A DNA stretch of 64,000 bases from CAIXPS01 sp034430115 (GTDB lineage Bacteria > Chloroflexota > Anaerolineae > J036 > Brachytrichaceae). Positions 6,953 to 15,852 of this stretch are shown piece after piece. Position 1 is the first letter of the stretch. The number at the start of each line of letters is the position of its first letter. Under the pieces are notes generated by a model, which was not told the origin of the DNA, did no database searches, and worked only from the letters and a program-made list of their open reading frames with translations. The stretch is from assembly GCA_034430115.1 (NCBI GenBank), contig DAOUFG010000063.1, forward strand, positions 1 through 64,000. Direction: 5' to 3'. Both the position numbers and the translations under genes were made by a program.

Positions 6953-8587
6953 ATGCTTTCAGCGCAGAGGCTTATCTATCGCGTCCTCAAACAAGGCACT
7001 GTCAAACAAGTATCCGTTGCTGCGTTTACCATTACCTCCTTTGTGCTACTCGCCTGTAGTGGTGAAGCGCGCACCCTGGCTCATGCCAGTACGCCCGAAG
7101 TAGACGCGACCTCCACACCGATTGAGGTGAACATCGTCGTCACGCCGCAATCGTCGCTTGCTCCGGCTGCCGTCGTCGTGAGTACCCCTGTGCCACAACC
7201 AACGGCTACACCTGGCGTGCCAACGCAAGCGCCTGCGGCGACGGAAGTGATCACGCTCACGCCGGTTGCGCCGCAGGGGCAAATCGTCCAGGTGGAGCCA
7301 TTGCCCACGGATGCCTCTACAGGTCTGACGCCTACCGAAATGTTGACGGACACCTCGGTGCCCGAAGCGGTGGAGCCGATTCAGTTGCCGGCGGGGACGG
7401 TGAACATCGCATTGCTGGGCGTGGATAGCCGCCCCGGCAAGGGGTTTGCCAATACGGACGTCATCATCATCGCCAGCATCAACCCCGATGTCCCGGCTGT
7501 GACGATGCTGTCCATCCCGCGCGATACGCTGGTCTATATTCCCGGCTGGCGCTCGAATAAGATCAACACGGCGTTCGCGCATGGCGGGCCGGATCTGTTT
7601 GAGCAGACGATCAAATATAACTTCGGCATCGACATCGATAACTACGCGATGGTGAACTTCGCCGCCGTGGTGCACGCCGTGGACACGCTGGGCGGCGTGG
7701 ACGTGGTGGCCACGTGTTCGCTCTATCACGTCTTTCCGAAAGACCCCTACTACATGTCGGACGATACGACGCCGATGACGGTGACGCAACTCTATACCGA
7801 CACGTTCAGCGGCGAGGTGTGGCAGCCGGGCATGGCCGTGCCCACTGAAACAATCGACATCCCCTCCCCCGGCGTGTATAACCTGGATGGGTTGGAGGCG
7901 CTGGCTTACGTGCGCGCGCGCTACGGTGTGCCGGGCGGCGACGTGGATCGCGGGCGGCGCGAGCAGCGTCTGGTGCGTGCGTTGCTGGTGAAAGCGCGCC
8001 AGGTGGATGCTATCCCCAAGATTCCGCAACTGTATGGGCAATTCCAGCAGGACATCCAGACCGACCTGAGCCTGGAGAACATCCTTTATTTCGCTGGGAT
8101 GGCCGGCCGCTTTAACGACGCCGTCATCCGCAGTCGCTTCCTGGATTCCAGCCAGATGCGCTCGGCCACACTGCCCGAGGTCGGCTCGGTGCTGATGTTC
8201 GATCACGCTCAGATGCGCGACTACATCCAGCAGTCCTTGTTTGTAGCGCTCAACCAGCGTGCCAACGACGGCGTGCCGGTTGAAGTGTGGAACGGCACCG
8301 CCAATCCCGATTTTGGCATCGTCGCGGCGGATCGCCTGGCAGAGCTGGGGTTTGTCATCAGCGGCGTGCAGCAGGCTGACCGGCAATATGACCAAACCAC
8401 GGTCATCGACTTCACCACCACGAAGAAGGGCAGCGCCCTGCCGCTGTTGCAGCGCACCTTCAACATCAAGGATGCGCAGATCGTCTCGCAGCCTACCCCA
8501 GATGGGCCACGCTATCGCATCATCATTGGGCCCGACTTTAACCCCTGCTACTATCAGGAAGGTAGTTACACGGCAGTACAACAATAA
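6953..8587 (+). CDS. LytR-CpsA-Psr (LCP) family lipoprotein
   Basis: This 544-residue exported protein begins with a hydrophobic segment ending in a lipobox (VLLACS), so it is probably a lipoprotein. A Pro/Thr/Val-rich linker (about residues 45-145) leads to the LCP domain: NIALLGVDSRPG, TDVIIIASINP, MLSIPRDTLVYIPG and KINTAFAHGG. A later DVDRGRREQRLVRAL motif supplies the conserved Arg residues that bind the polyprenyl pyrophosphate. A LytR_C domain follows (VPVEVWNGTANPDFG to RIIIGPD). LCP proteins transfer lipid-linked glycopolymers to cell-envelope acceptors. It starts 9 bases after the HD-CHAD stop with TATGAT 8 bases ahead, so it may have its own start site. It is followed by another cell-wall lipoprotein gene. 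Confidence 0.92.
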   Translation: MLSAQRLIYRVLKQGTVKQVSVAAFTITSFVLLACSGEARTLAHASTPEVDATSTPIEVNIVVTPQSSLAPAAVVVSTPVPQPTATPGVPTQAPAATEVITLTPVAPQGQIVQVEPLPTDASTGLTPTEMLTDTSVPEAVEPIQLPAGTVNIALLGVDSRPGKGFANTDVIIIASINPDVPAVTMLSIPRDTLVYIPGWRSNKINTAFAHGGPDLFEQTIKYNFGIDIDNYAMVNFAAVVHAVDTLGGVDVVATCSLYHVFPKDPYYMSDDTTPMTVTQLYTDTFSGEVWQPGMAVPTETIDIPSPGVYNLDGLEALAYVRARYGVPGGDVDRGRREQRLVRALLVKARQVDAIPKIPQLYGQFQQDIQTDLSLENILYFAGMAGRFNDAVIRSRFLDSSQMRSATLPEVGSVLMFDHAQMRDYIQQSLFVALNQRANDGVPVEVWNGTANPDFGIVAADRLAELGFVISGVQQADRQYDQTTVIDFTTTKKGSALPLLQRTFNIKDAQIVSQPTPDGPRYRIIIGPDFNPCYYQEGSYTAVQQ

Positions 8588-8669
8588 AAATAATAACGGT
8601 CCTGATGATAATCGTGCCATAAGTATAGTAATCGTGTAGCAAGCGCCAAGCTAGGGCGGCGCGGGATGC

Positions 8670-8675
8670 TACAAT
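8670..8675 (+). promoter_or_regulatory. Extended -10 promoter element of LysM/M23 gene
   Basis: TGCTACAAT (TGn plus TACAAT) ends 7 bases before the GTG start at 8683. Transcription would begin at or next to the start codon, implying a leaderless mRNA. Confidence 0.5.
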
Positions 8676-8682
8676 CCCTGAG

Positions 8683-10245
8683 GTGATACGCACTTCGAAG
8701 CTCACATTATGTGCGATGCTGGTCGTCGGCTTTGTATTGACTGCGTGCAGTACCCAACCAGCCGCCTCATCGATGGCACAAGCTCCTACTTCGCCACTTG
8801 CAACAGCCACGTTGCAGGTGATCACCACGTATGAGAATCGGGCGACCTTTTCTCCCATGGCGACGCTCTCCGCCAGCCCCACCGTCCACCCCATCAATTT
8901 GAATGCTACCCCCACGCTGGACTCTTTGCGTCACATCCCCGAAAGTGGCATGATTACGGGCACCTATACTGTGCAGGCCGGGGACACGCTCAGCGGCATC
9001 GCGTTGAGCACCGGCGCGACCGTTGAAGAATTGCAGCGCATGAATGGCCTGGCGAACGCCGATAGCTTGAAGGAAGGCCAGGTGCTGCAAATCATGTTGC
9101 CCATCACAGGGCACGCGCCGTCCATCAAGTTGATCCCCGATAGCGAACTGGTGAACAGCCCAACGGCTTCGAAGTTCGACGTGGCCCAGTTCGCCGCTGC
9201 GCACAACGGATACTTGAAGAATTACAGCGAAGAGGTAGACGGCCAGCAGATGAACGGCCCGCACATCGTGCAGCGTGTGGCCGATCAATATAGCGTTCAT
9301 CCGCGCATCCTGCTGGCGTTGTTGGAATATGTGGGTGGTTGGGTGGATAACCCCAGCCCCGCCGGCGATCAACTGGCTTATCCATTGGGCTATAACCAGA
9401 CCAACTTGCAAAGCCTGTATGTGCAGCTCAGTTGGGCGGCGGCGCGGTTGAACGAGGGCTATTACGGCTGGCGCCTGGCGACCCGGCTGTGGGTGCGCCT
9501 GAGCGACGGCACGCGCTCCTATATGGGCGATGGCATCAATGCGGGCACGGCCGGGCTGCAAAATTACCTGGCAGCGATTAGCACCAGCGCCACCTGGCAA
9601 GACACGATGGGCAACGGGGATAAAGGGTTCATCCAAACCTATCAACGCCTGTTCGGCAACCCCTGGCAATATGACCTGGGCGTGCTTGTGCCCGACGACC
9701 TGAAGCAGCCCACGCTGGTATTTCCCTGGCCGAAGGGGCAGGCCTGGCTCTACACAGGCGGGCCACATGCGGCCTGGGGCACCGGTTCGCCCTGGGGGGC
9801 GCTGGATTTCACCTCGTGGAGCGCCTATGGCTGCAATGAACTCAGCGACTGGGTGACGGCGATGGCCCCCGGCGTGGTCACGCGCAGCATCAACGGCGAG
9901 GTGGTGGAATCATTGGACCCCAGCGGCGACGAGCACGTTGGCTGGAGCATCCTCTATATGCACATCGGCTCCAAAGACCGCGTGGAGGTGGGCACTAAGC
10001 TGGAAGTGGGTGACCACATTGGGCACCCCTCCTGTGAGGGCGGCGTGTCGAACGGCGCGCACACGCACCTGGTGCGCCGTTACAACGGGGAATGGCTGAA
10101 TGCCGTTTCCCCGATTCCTTTCAACATAGAAGGCTGGGTGCCCGTGGCGGATAACGTGGAGTATGACGGCGCGCTTTCCAACGGCAAGCTCACCCGCCAT
10201 CCGTGCGAATGCAAAGTGATGAGCACGAACGGCATCACGCATTGA
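8683..10245 (+). CDS. LysM and M23 peptidase-domain lipoprotein
   Basis: A 520-residue secreted protein starting at GTG, with a signal sequence ending in the lipobox LTACS (Cys 22). A LysM peptidoglycan- or glycan-binding module follows at about residues 93-140 (YTVQAGDTLSGIALSTGA). The middle region (about 165-350) is of unknown function. The C-terminal M23 metallopeptidase-like domain shows a zinc-ligand pattern: His in GPHAAWG, Asp in GALDFTSW, and HTH in GAHTHLVRRY. Such enzymes cut peptide cross-links in cell-wall material; in a Chloroflexota cell the actual envelope substrate is unclear. It lies 95 bases after the LCP gene and they probably act together on the envelope. Confidence 0.88.
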   Translation: MIRTSKLTLCAMLVVGFVLTACSTQPAASSMAQAPTSPLATATLQVITTYENRATFSPMATLSASPTVHPINLNATPTLDSLRHIPESGMITGTYTVQAGDTLSGIALSTGATVEELQRMNGLANADSLKEGQVLQIMLPITGHAPSIKLIPDSELVNSPTASKFDVAQFAAAHNGYLKNYSEEVDGQQMNGPHIVQRVADQYSVHPRILLALLEYVGGWVDNPSPAGDQLAYPLGYNQTNLQSLYVQLSWAAARLNEGYYGWRLATRLWVRLSDGTRSYMGDGINAGTAGLQNYLAAISTSATWQDTMGNGDKGFIQTYQRLFGNPWQYDLGVLVPDDLKQPTLVFPWPKGQAWLYTGGPHAAWGTGSPWGALDFTSWSAYGCNELSDWVTAMAPGVVTRSINGEVVESLDPSGDEHVGWSILYMHIGSKDRVEVGTKLEVGDHIGHPSCEGGVSNGAHTHLVRRYNGEWLNAVSPIPFNIEGWVPVADNVEYDGALSNGKLTRHPCECKVMSTNGITH

Positions 10246-10302
10246 CGGTTTAAGGATCATGGTTCGACAGGCTCACCAAGCTCCTTTCAATCTCGTTACT
10301 GC

Positions 10303-10329
10303 ATCATCCTGAGCCAGTCGAAGGATGAT
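10303..10329. repeat. Short inverted repeat (ATCATCCT/AGGATGAT)
   Basis: ATCATCCT and AGGATGAT flank GAGCCAGTCGA in the gap between the convergent M23 and dtd genes. This CATCCTGAGC...GAAGGATG element is a common interspersed bacterial repeat; here it could serve as a two-way transcription stop. A GGTTCGACAGGCTCACC segment just before it (10260-10276) is of the same kind. Confidence 0.55.
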
Positions 10330-10396
10330 CCCACCGAAGGGTGCGCCCTGCACACAGTGTGATGCAGCCTGATTCGTGAAGGTTCGTGGATAGCGC

Positions 10397-10849
10397 TCAT
10401 TCGCCAGGGGACTCAAGTTCAATCGTGACGGGGCCGTCGTTTGCCAATTCCACCAGCATGTCCGCGCCAAAAACGCCCGTCTGCACCGGCACGCCCTGGG
10501 CGCGCAACAGCGCGCAGAAATGATCGATCAGCGGAGCAGCCACTTCGGGGCGCGCGGCGCGCGTGAAATCGGGCCGCCGGCCTTTGCGCGCATCCCCGTA
10601 GAGCGTGAATTGCGACACGACCAGCGCCGCCCCGCCGATATCCAGCAGGGAGAGATCGAAATGCGAAGGCCCTTCTGTGGCGCGGAACACGCGCAGCGTG
10701 GCGATTTTGCGCGCCAGCCATTCGGCTTCTTTTGGGGTATCGGCATGCGTCACGCCGACTAGGATGAGCAACCCCTGCTCAATCGCGCCAACGATCTGAT
10801 CGTTCACCGTCACCGAGGCGTGCGTCACGCGTTGCAATAGTGCTTTCAT
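10397..10849 (-). CDS. dtd: D-aminoacyl-tRNA deacylase
   Basis: A 150-residue enzyme that hydrolyses D-amino acids mis-attached to tRNA. Both family signatures are present: SQFTLYGD in the middle (catalytic Thr/Gln region) and NDGPVTIELE at the C-terminus, the Gly-Pro motif giving chiral proofreading. The N-terminus MKALLQRVTHASVTV and the full length match the family closely. Convergent with the upstream M23 gene and monocistronic. Confidence 0.97.
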   Translation of the reverse strand: MKALLQRVTHASVTVNDQIVGAIEQGLLILVGVTHADTPKEAEWLARKIATLRVFRATEGPSHFDLSLLDIGGAALVVSQFTLYGDARKGRRPDFTRAARPEVAAPLIDHFCALLRAQGVPVQTGVFGADMLVELANDGPVTIELESPGE

Positions 10850-11079
10850 ATTCTAGATTTACGATTTTGGATTTTAGATTGCCGATTGTAAGCTGGTGTC
10901 AGACGTAGTGCGTGCGTATGAAATTCGTGCCCATCGGCCGCTGTGTTTATCCGCGTTCATCGGAGGTGAATGAATCCGATATAGGCCTACATCGGCGATG
11001 AATCACGTAGATTCGTGGATAAATCTGATCCGCAACATGAAATGGAAAGCAGCATACAATCTTCAATAAGAGGTCAACC
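10850..11079. repeat. Repeat-containing intergenic region with promoter for 11080 gene
   Basis: 10852-10890 holds AATCGTAAATC/GATTTTGG-type repeats also seen around 13702, 60696 and 62385. The middle carries ATCCGCGTTCATCGG and ATTCGTGGATAAATCTG segments typical of interspersed repeats. TACAAT (11055-11060) precedes AGAGGT and the ATG at 11080 and is the likely -10 element. Confidence 0.45.
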
Positions 11080-11874
11080 ATGCATATCATTTGTGCCTCG
11101 ATTTGCTACCGGGGCTTCGCTGATGATGAGGTGGCGGCTACGCTGACCTTTGCGCCTGGGGTCGGCTATAAGCTGATGGAGATCCATGGCCCACAGGTCT
11201 GGAGCGTGAACGCCGTTGATGCGTTTGACTTGCCCGTGATGAAGGATCGTATTGAGCAGGCGGGCATGCAGTGCGCCGGCATCTATACCCCCGGTTGGGG
11301 TGGTGCCGATGAGCACGAGATGCGTGAGCATGCGCGGGCGATTGCCCAATGTGCACACTTCGCCGCGGCGTTGGGTGGGCAGCATGTCACTTCCACCGGC
11401 GCTTCGCGCCGCACCGAATCGGGCGCGTTGAATCGCGTGATCGATTGTGTGGGCCTGGTGCTGGAGCAGCTTCCCGCCGGCATCGACGTGAAGCTCACGT
11501 TGGAGCCACACTTTGGCAACGTGCTGGAGCAGCCCGAAGACTTCGAGCGCGTGCTGAGTGCCTTCCCCGACCCGCGCCTGGGAATATGTCTGGATACCGG
11601 CCACTTTCACTCCGCCCACGTGGATACGGTCGCCTTCATCCATCACTTTGCGCCGCGCATCTATGCCGTGCACATGAAGGATCATATCGGCATTATTTCG
11701 GTGGGCATTGGGCGCGGAGAGATCGACCTGCCCGCCGAGATCGCCGCTCTGCGCGAGGTTGGCTACGCCGGTGACCTGACGGTTGAACTGGAAGTGGAAG
11801 ACCCGCAGAACCTGCCCCGTTACACAAAAGAAGCTTACCTGTATCTGAGCGGGATGCTGGGCAACAAGTTGTAA
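11080..11874 (+). CDS. Xylose-isomerase-like TIM barrel (sugar phosphate isomerase/epimerase family)
   Basis: A 264-residue AP-endonuclease-2-type TIM barrel. Barrel metal/substrate residues appear in LTLEPHFG (Glu, His), GICLDTGHFH (Asp, His), VHMKDH and VELEVED (Glu). AGAGGT lies 6 bases upstream. It is followed after 19 bases by a second barrel of the same family and then by a Gfo/Idh oxidoreductase, a combination common in inositol, sugar acid or keto-sugar catabolism. The substrate cannot be read from sequence. It differs in detail from the barrel at 3423, so it is a paralogue rather than a recent duplicate. Confidence 0.85.
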   Translation: MHIICASICYRGFADDEVAATLTFAPGVGYKLMEIHGPQVWSVNAVDAFDLPVMKDRIEQAGMQCAGIYTPGWGGADEHEMREHARAIAQCAHFAAALGGQHVTSTGASRRTESGALNRVIDCVGLVLEQLPAGIDVKLTLEPHFGNVLEQPEDFERVLSAFPDPRLGICLDTGHFHSAHVDTVAFIHHFAPRIYAVHMKDHIGIISVGIGRGEIDLPAEIAALREVGYAGDLTVELEVEDPQNLPRYTKEAYLYLSGMLGNKL

Positions 11875-11893
11875 ACGTTCACAAGGCACACTC

Positions 11894-12562
11894 ATGAGCC
11901 AAATCCGTGTTGCATGCCAGACGTATACGTGGGAGATGCTGGGCGGCGATTGGCACGGCAAGGTGACCGACCTGCTGGACTGGATCGCGCAGGCCGGCTA
12001 TGCGGGGATCGAGATCACCAATTACATGATCGCCGAGTTTGCCGGCCGGCCTAAGGACTTCGCGCACGAGCTGGATGCGCGTAACCTGGCGCTGGCCGCT
12101 TTTGCCTATAGCGCTCCCAGCGGCTTTACCGACCCGGCGTGTTGGGACGAGGACATCGCCGGGTCGCAGCGCGTGATCGACTTCTTGCAATCTTTTCCAA
12201 ACCCTCGTCTGGGGCTGGGCGGCGCGGCCAACCCCGTCCATTCGCGCGCGGGGCTGGACCCGCAATGCGTCAGCTTTGGCCCCGACACGGGCCACATCGT
12301 GCGTGGCGGCCAGGACCTGCTCACTTGTCTGCGCACGCACATCCGCCGCATCACCCATCTGCATTTGAAGGATGCCACCCCGGCAGGCGAATGGGTGGGC
12401 CTGGGCGAAGGCATGTGTGATTTCCCGGCCGTCTTCCATTTGCTGGCGTCGGCCGGCTACGATGGCTGGGTGGTGGCCGAAGAGGAGTCGGCGGCGGCGC
12501 GGCAGGATGGCATTGTGGCCATCCGCAGGAACCGCGCGTATTTACGGTCGATTGGATACTAA
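11894..12562 (+). CDS. Xylose-isomerase-like TIM barrel (sugar phosphate isomerase/epimerase family)
   Basis: A 222-residue protein, shorter than the 260-290 residues usual for the family. Visible family features are YAGIEITNYM (Glu), DTGHIVRGG (Asp, His), ITHLHLKDATP and VVAEEESAAA (Glu). The shortening is in the central strands: after residue 95 it goes quickly from AGSQRVIDFLQ to the DTGH motif. The short segment AGLDPQCVSFGPDTGH suggests one barrel strand may be reduced. It follows the neighbouring barrel gene with only 19 bases between and probably shares its transcript. Confidence 0.8.
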   Translation: MSQIRVACQTYTWEMLGGDWHGKVTDLLDWIAQAGYAGIEITNYMIAEFAGRPKDFAHELDARNLALAAFAYSAPSGFTDPACWDEDIAGSQRVIDFLQSFPNPRLGLGGAANPVHSRAGLDPQCVSFGPDTGHIVRGGQDLLTCLRTHIRRITHLHLKDATPAGEWVGLGEGMCDFPAVFHLLASAGYDGWVVAEEESAAARQDGIVAIRRNRAYLRSIGY

Positions 12563-12568
12563 GAAAAG

Positions 12569-12655
12569 AACACACAAAGCAACAAAGAAGCGAAGAATAC
12601 AAAGATTCTTCTAAACTTTGCGGACTTTGTTTCTTTGTTACTTTGTGTTTGTTCG
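12569..12655. repeat. Palindromic CACAAAG/CTTTGTG repeat
   Basis: Left arm AACACACAAAGCAACAAAGA and right arm TTTCTTTGTTACTTTGTG are complementary over about 20 bases with a few differences. The element fills the gap before the Gfo/Idh gene and may form a large mRNA hairpin. Confidence 0.6.
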
Positions 12656-12672
12656 TCCAGGAGATAACGAAC

Positions 12673-13701
12673 ATGACCTCCGTTCAGGCAGCACGCATCG
12701 CGTTCGTCGGCGCAGGCAATCACGCCACTGAGTCGCTGTACCCCAACATTGCACACATCCCCGAGTTCGACCTGGCCGCCGTGTGCGACCTGGTGCCGGA
12801 AAAGGCCGAATATACCGCGCGCAAGTATGGTGCACCGGCGTGGTTCACCGACGTGGAAACTATGCTCGACCGCGTACAGCCGCAAGGCGTGTGCATTTGT
12901 GGGCTGCCCGCCATGCACTACGCCGTCGGCATGCAGGTGTTGCGGCGCGGGATTCCCATCTTCATCGAGAAGCCGCCCGCCCCAACGCTCGCCCAGGCCC
13001 AGGCGTTGGCGGATGCAGCCGGGGCCAATAACACGTGGGGCATGCTGGGCTTCATGAAGCGCTTCGCCCCGGCCAACGTGGTGGCGAAGGAATATATGGA
13101 AAGCCCGGCCTTCGGTCGCCTGGGCACCATCACGCTGATGCACGGCAGTGGGCCATACGAAGAGATTCGGCGCATGTTGTTCTTCAATGGCATTCACATG
13201 CTGGACCTGGCGCGTTACCTGGCCGGCGACGTGGAGAGCGTCTTTGCCTATGGCTTGCATGAGAAGCCGGGAGTACAGGCGGTGTCGGCCACCTTTCACT
13301 TCACCAGCGGTGCGGTGGGCCAGTTCAACATGAACTCGGGGCATTCGTGGTCGGATTGTTTTGAGATGGTCTATCTCTCCGGTTCGGGCGTGGGCGTGGT
13401 GATCGATGCGTCGCGCACCACCGAGGTCATGTCCGGTTCGCAACGCTTTGCGCAGGGGCATGGCGAAACGTTGTTCGGCTGGAGCAGCCGCTATTACGTT
13501 TCGGGCAACATGTCGGGCTGGGCAGCGGGCGGGCACTACACGCGCGGCTATTGGGGCGAACTGAATCACTTTGCGCGCGCCGTGCTGGGTCAGGTGGCGC
13601 CGGTGGCGACGTTGCAAGACGGCGTGGAAGCCGTGCGGCTGATCGACGCGATTTTGCAAAGCGTGGCCAGCGGCCAGCCGGTGCAGGTGCAATCAATTTA
13701 A
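12673..13701 (+). CDS. Gfo/Idh/MocA-family oxidoreductase
   Basis: A 342-residue NAD(P)-dependent sugar or inositol dehydrogenase-like protein. The N-terminus RIAFVGAGNHATESLYPNI is the Rossmann dinucleotide site, and FIEKPPAPTLAQAQAL is the family EKP motif whose lysine helps catalysis. The expected His region is in the C-terminal half (FFNGIHMLDLARYLAGD), here with His-Met-Leu-Asp instead of the more usual HxxD spacing seen in relatives (HMLDL is standard for many). The start at 12673 follows AGGAG by 9 bases. It belongs with the two upstream TIM barrels. Confidence 0.88.
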   Translation: MTSVQAARIAFVGAGNHATESLYPNIAHIPEFDLAAVCDLVPEKAEYTARKYGAPAWFTDVETMLDRVQPQGVCICGLPAMHYAVGMQVLRRGIPIFIEKPPAPTLAQAQALADAAGANNTWGMLGFMKRFAPANVVAKEYMESPAFGRLGTITLMHGSGPYEEIRRMLFFNGIHMLDLARYLAGDVESVFAYGLHEKPGVQAVSATFHFTSGAVGQFNMNSGHSWSDCFEMVYLSGSGVGVVIDASRTTEVMSGSQRFAQGHGETLFGWSSRYYVSGNMSGWAAGGHYTRGYWGELNHFARAVLGQVAPVATLQDGVEAVRLIDAILQSVASGQPVQVQSI

Positions 13702-13745
13702 GATTTTAGATTGCCGATTTTGGATCTGTAAGTCCGTTATTCCTG

Positions 13746-14753
13746 TTATTCAATAACGGGCACCCACACTTTACGTAGCGGAATTTGAGCTTTGAACTCT
13801 GTGTCCAATTGCTCATAGTGCTCAATCAACAGGTCAACGAAGCCATCTCGGTCTAACAACGTTACAGTGACACGTGCTCTTTCCGCTTCAATTTTTGCGT
13901 CTGATGTGTACCCACCCGTTGAAACAAACAAGCCATTTTCGTCGTTTGCTAGCGTTGCAAGAAAGTTTCGTATGTCAGGACCGCTAGCCGCAGAAGTACG
14001 ATGTTTCACCTGAACCTTAATGCGCGGTTTACCAAAACCCAGCGCATCAGGATGGGCAATGATGTCAATGCCCCTATCTCGTCCGGGGGGGCTGCTCGTT
14101 GCGCGAAATCCCATTGCCTTCAACACGCCTGCGACAAGATCCTGAAAATCAAATGGGTCGAGCTTACTGATAAGATCGGCTATCAGTTCATCGGCGCGCG
14201 CCTTAACTTCATCGTGAAACTGAACCTCTGGGGATTCGGCTGGCTGTTCTGGAATAGAAATGCCATCAACAACCAGCCTGTGTATTTCTGGAACGTAAGC
14301 TTTGAGGTTGAAGACGGTTAAGCTGCTGCCGAGGGTGTTTCGCGCATCGTCACTAAAGGAATCTCGCACGATTCGCTTGAGCCAATGTACCCGCCGGATG
14401 TGAGGATAGTAACTGGTAAAGACGGTAGGCCTATACTCATAAGGACTGGTGACCCGGCCAACGAGTAGCTCGCGGGTCGTTTTATCGTAAGTGAGTAGGT
14501 AATCCCCCTGCAATATCTCACGCGCAAAGCGATAAAGTTGGCCTGCATTCACGTTGACGCGAACAGCCGAATGCTCAGGGTATGCATGCTGATACCGTAA
14601 TTTAAAGTCTTCACGTGTTATGAGCCTGGACATATCATCCATTTCTGCCCAGCCCACAGCGATAGCCCCATCTCTTTCAGCGATAGTAATCAATTCGTTC
14701 TTATCGCCGGCACGAACCATCCAGGCATTCAGCGGTTCGGGGTCTGTCTGCAT
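13746..14753 (-). CDS. Mrr-like restriction endonuclease
   Basis: A 335-residue protein with a C-terminal Mrr-type PD-(D/E)xK nuclease domain (about residues 185-305). FDFQDLVAGVLKAMGFRAT leads into the catalytic RDRGIDIIAHP (Asp) and VQVKHR (Gln-x-Lys). These enzymes cut foreign, often methylated, DNA. The N-terminal part (AWMVRAGDKNELI to EDFKLRYQ) resembles the DNA- or nucleotide-sensing regions attached to such nucleases. Start at MQTDPEP was chosen because AGGAG lies 6 bases ahead; an ATG ten codons upstream lacks such a site. No methyltransferase is nearby, so a stand-alone type IV role is the likeliest. GC content and codon use look lower than in neighbours, suggesting acquisition. Confidence 0.8.
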   Translation of the reverse strand: MQTDPEPLNAWMVRAGDKNELITIAERDGAIAVGWAEMDDMSRLITREDFKLRYQHAYPEHSAVRVNVNAGQLYRFAREILQGDYLLTYDKTTRELLVGRVTSPYEYRPTVFTSYYPHIRRVHWLKRIVRDSFSDDARNTLGSSLTVFNLKAYVPEIHRLVVDGISIPEQPAESPEVQFHDEVKARADELIADLISKLDPFDFQDLVAGVLKAMGFRATSSPPGRDRGIDIIAHPDALGFGKPRIKVQVKHRTSAASGPDIRNFLATLANDENGLFVSTGGYTSDAKIEAERARVTVTLLDRDGFVDLLIEHYEQLDTEFKAQIPLRKVWVPVIE

Positions 14754-15086
14754 GCTCGTCTCCTGTTTGGTTTGGGATTTCATAATTGTGTGCTATCTCA
14801 TCAACTGCCCTTTGGATAAAGGCATACATCAACGATCCAACTGTTTTATATCACTGAGTTGCACATTTCGTGCGTCACAAGCGGCCAGCGGCGTGGCTCT
14901 TTGAGATCGACCTGGTCATCAGAGATAATATCTGTGCACGTGCAAGGAAGGATGGAGGCTCTCTTCCTTCGCATATTCAGTCGCAGTCATTTGCCTGAGA
15001 TCGTCCTCGGCTTCACGTTTTCGCGGGTGGATTTTCAGAACGGCGCAGAGAAACGCTACGGTTTCTACGCCGCGCTGCGCCTGTAG
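14754..15086. other. 333-bp region without a convincing gene
   Basis: Lower GC than its surroundings. A frame at about 14859-15086 has no recognisable domain. The right end contains AGAAACGCTACGGTTTCT (15051-15068), a small hairpin that could end transcription of the PNPOx gene on the minus strand. It may be debris left by insertion of the Mrr gene. Confidence 0.4.
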
Positions 15087-15527
15087 CTAGGCCGCCTTTT
15101 TCCAGTCCTGGCGTGTGATGCGATCTTCCTCATACACCGTCGAGGCGGCGCGCTCGGGGTCGAACTCAAACAGGACGTAACGTTCCGCGGGCGTATAGGG
15201 GCACAGGCGGGTAGCCAGGACGCGCAATTCGGCGTCCTCAACCGGGTGAGCCCGACCGCTGACGGTGAACTCGCCACTGGAGCCGTCGGTATCGCTCACG
15301 GAACAGTGGATCGCATAACGCCCGTCGCGCCGCAGGTCGTGGCCTTTGGGTGAGGTGGGCTCCATGAAAACGAAGAAGTGCCCTTCGCCGATGATCGGGG
15401 TCATCGGATGCACGCGCGGTGCGCCGTCTTTGCGCAGTGTGGCGAGGTAGGCCACCTTGCCGTGTAGGCGCGCGGCGCCAAAGGACGCCAACTCGGGGTT
15501 TTGTGTTTCCAATATTTTCCAACTCAT
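15087..15527 (-). CDS. Pyridoxamine 5'-phosphate oxidase-fold protein
   Basis: A 146-residue split-barrel flavin-binding family protein. KVAYLATLRKDGAPRVHPMT is the typical first strand pair, followed by FFVFMEPTSPKGHDLRRDGR and a Val-Ser-rich strand with DGSSGEFTVSGRA. Relatives bind FMN, F420 or heme; the cofactor is not predictable here. Start MSWKIL has GGAG 7 bases ahead. Convergent to nothing nearby and apparently monocistronic. Confidence 0.82.
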   Translation of the reverse strand: MSWKILETQNPELASFGAARLHGKVAYLATLRKDGAPRVHPMTPIIGEGHFFVFMEPTSPKGHDLRRDGRYAIHCSVSDTDGSSGEFTVSGRAHPVEDAELRVLATRLCPYTPAERYVLFEFDPERAASTVYEEDRITRQDWKKAA

Positions 15528-15604
15528 ACCCACACTCCTCAATCTTTCTCACACAAAGCAGCGAAGAAACAAAGGGCACAAAGTCTTCTTAGTGTTCTTT
15601 GCTC

Positions 15605-15757
15605 TTATGCGATCAACTGCGCACTCTCCACGCTCGGGCACCAGAATTTCTCGATGTACTCGATCACCAGCCGCGTGCCCTCGGCATGGCTGACGTAGGG
15701 GCGCATCGCGGGGTTGTACATCGCGTCTGTCAGGTCACGCACCAGCTCTTCATCTAA
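15605..15757 (-). pseudogene. 3' remnant of a coding gene (about 50 codons)
   Basis: On the minus strand an open frame without a proper start runs to a TAA at 15605. It encodes a coherent protein-like segment (MYNPAMRPYVSHAEGTRLV, then IEYIEKFWCPSVES). A TAA stop in the same frame two codons upstream shows that the 5' part is gone. The parent protein was not recognised. A truncated CACAAAG-type repeat (15546-15600) lies on the other side, so a repeat-associated deletion is possible. Confidence 0.5.
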
Positions 15758-15852
15758 TTATATGGACGTAGACGGCGGATCGGTGGAGACAAACCTCAAA
15801 GGTCTACATGGCCAGCCGAAAACAGCCTTCGTCTGGGCTGTAGAATGGCCGC

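Noticed and set aside
7046..8620. Long open frame (524 codons) opposite the LCP gene
   Set aside because: His/Arg-rich composition typical of antisense frames in GC-rich DNA; the plus strand carries a full LCP protein.
8767..9768. Open frame of 333 codons opposite the LysM/M23 gene
   Set aside because: No domain, low-complexity His/Gln/Ala content, and the other strand is clearly coding.
14859..15086. 75-codon frame in the gap between the Mrr and PNPOx genes
   Set aside because: No ribosome site, no recognised motif, and composition like non-coding debris.
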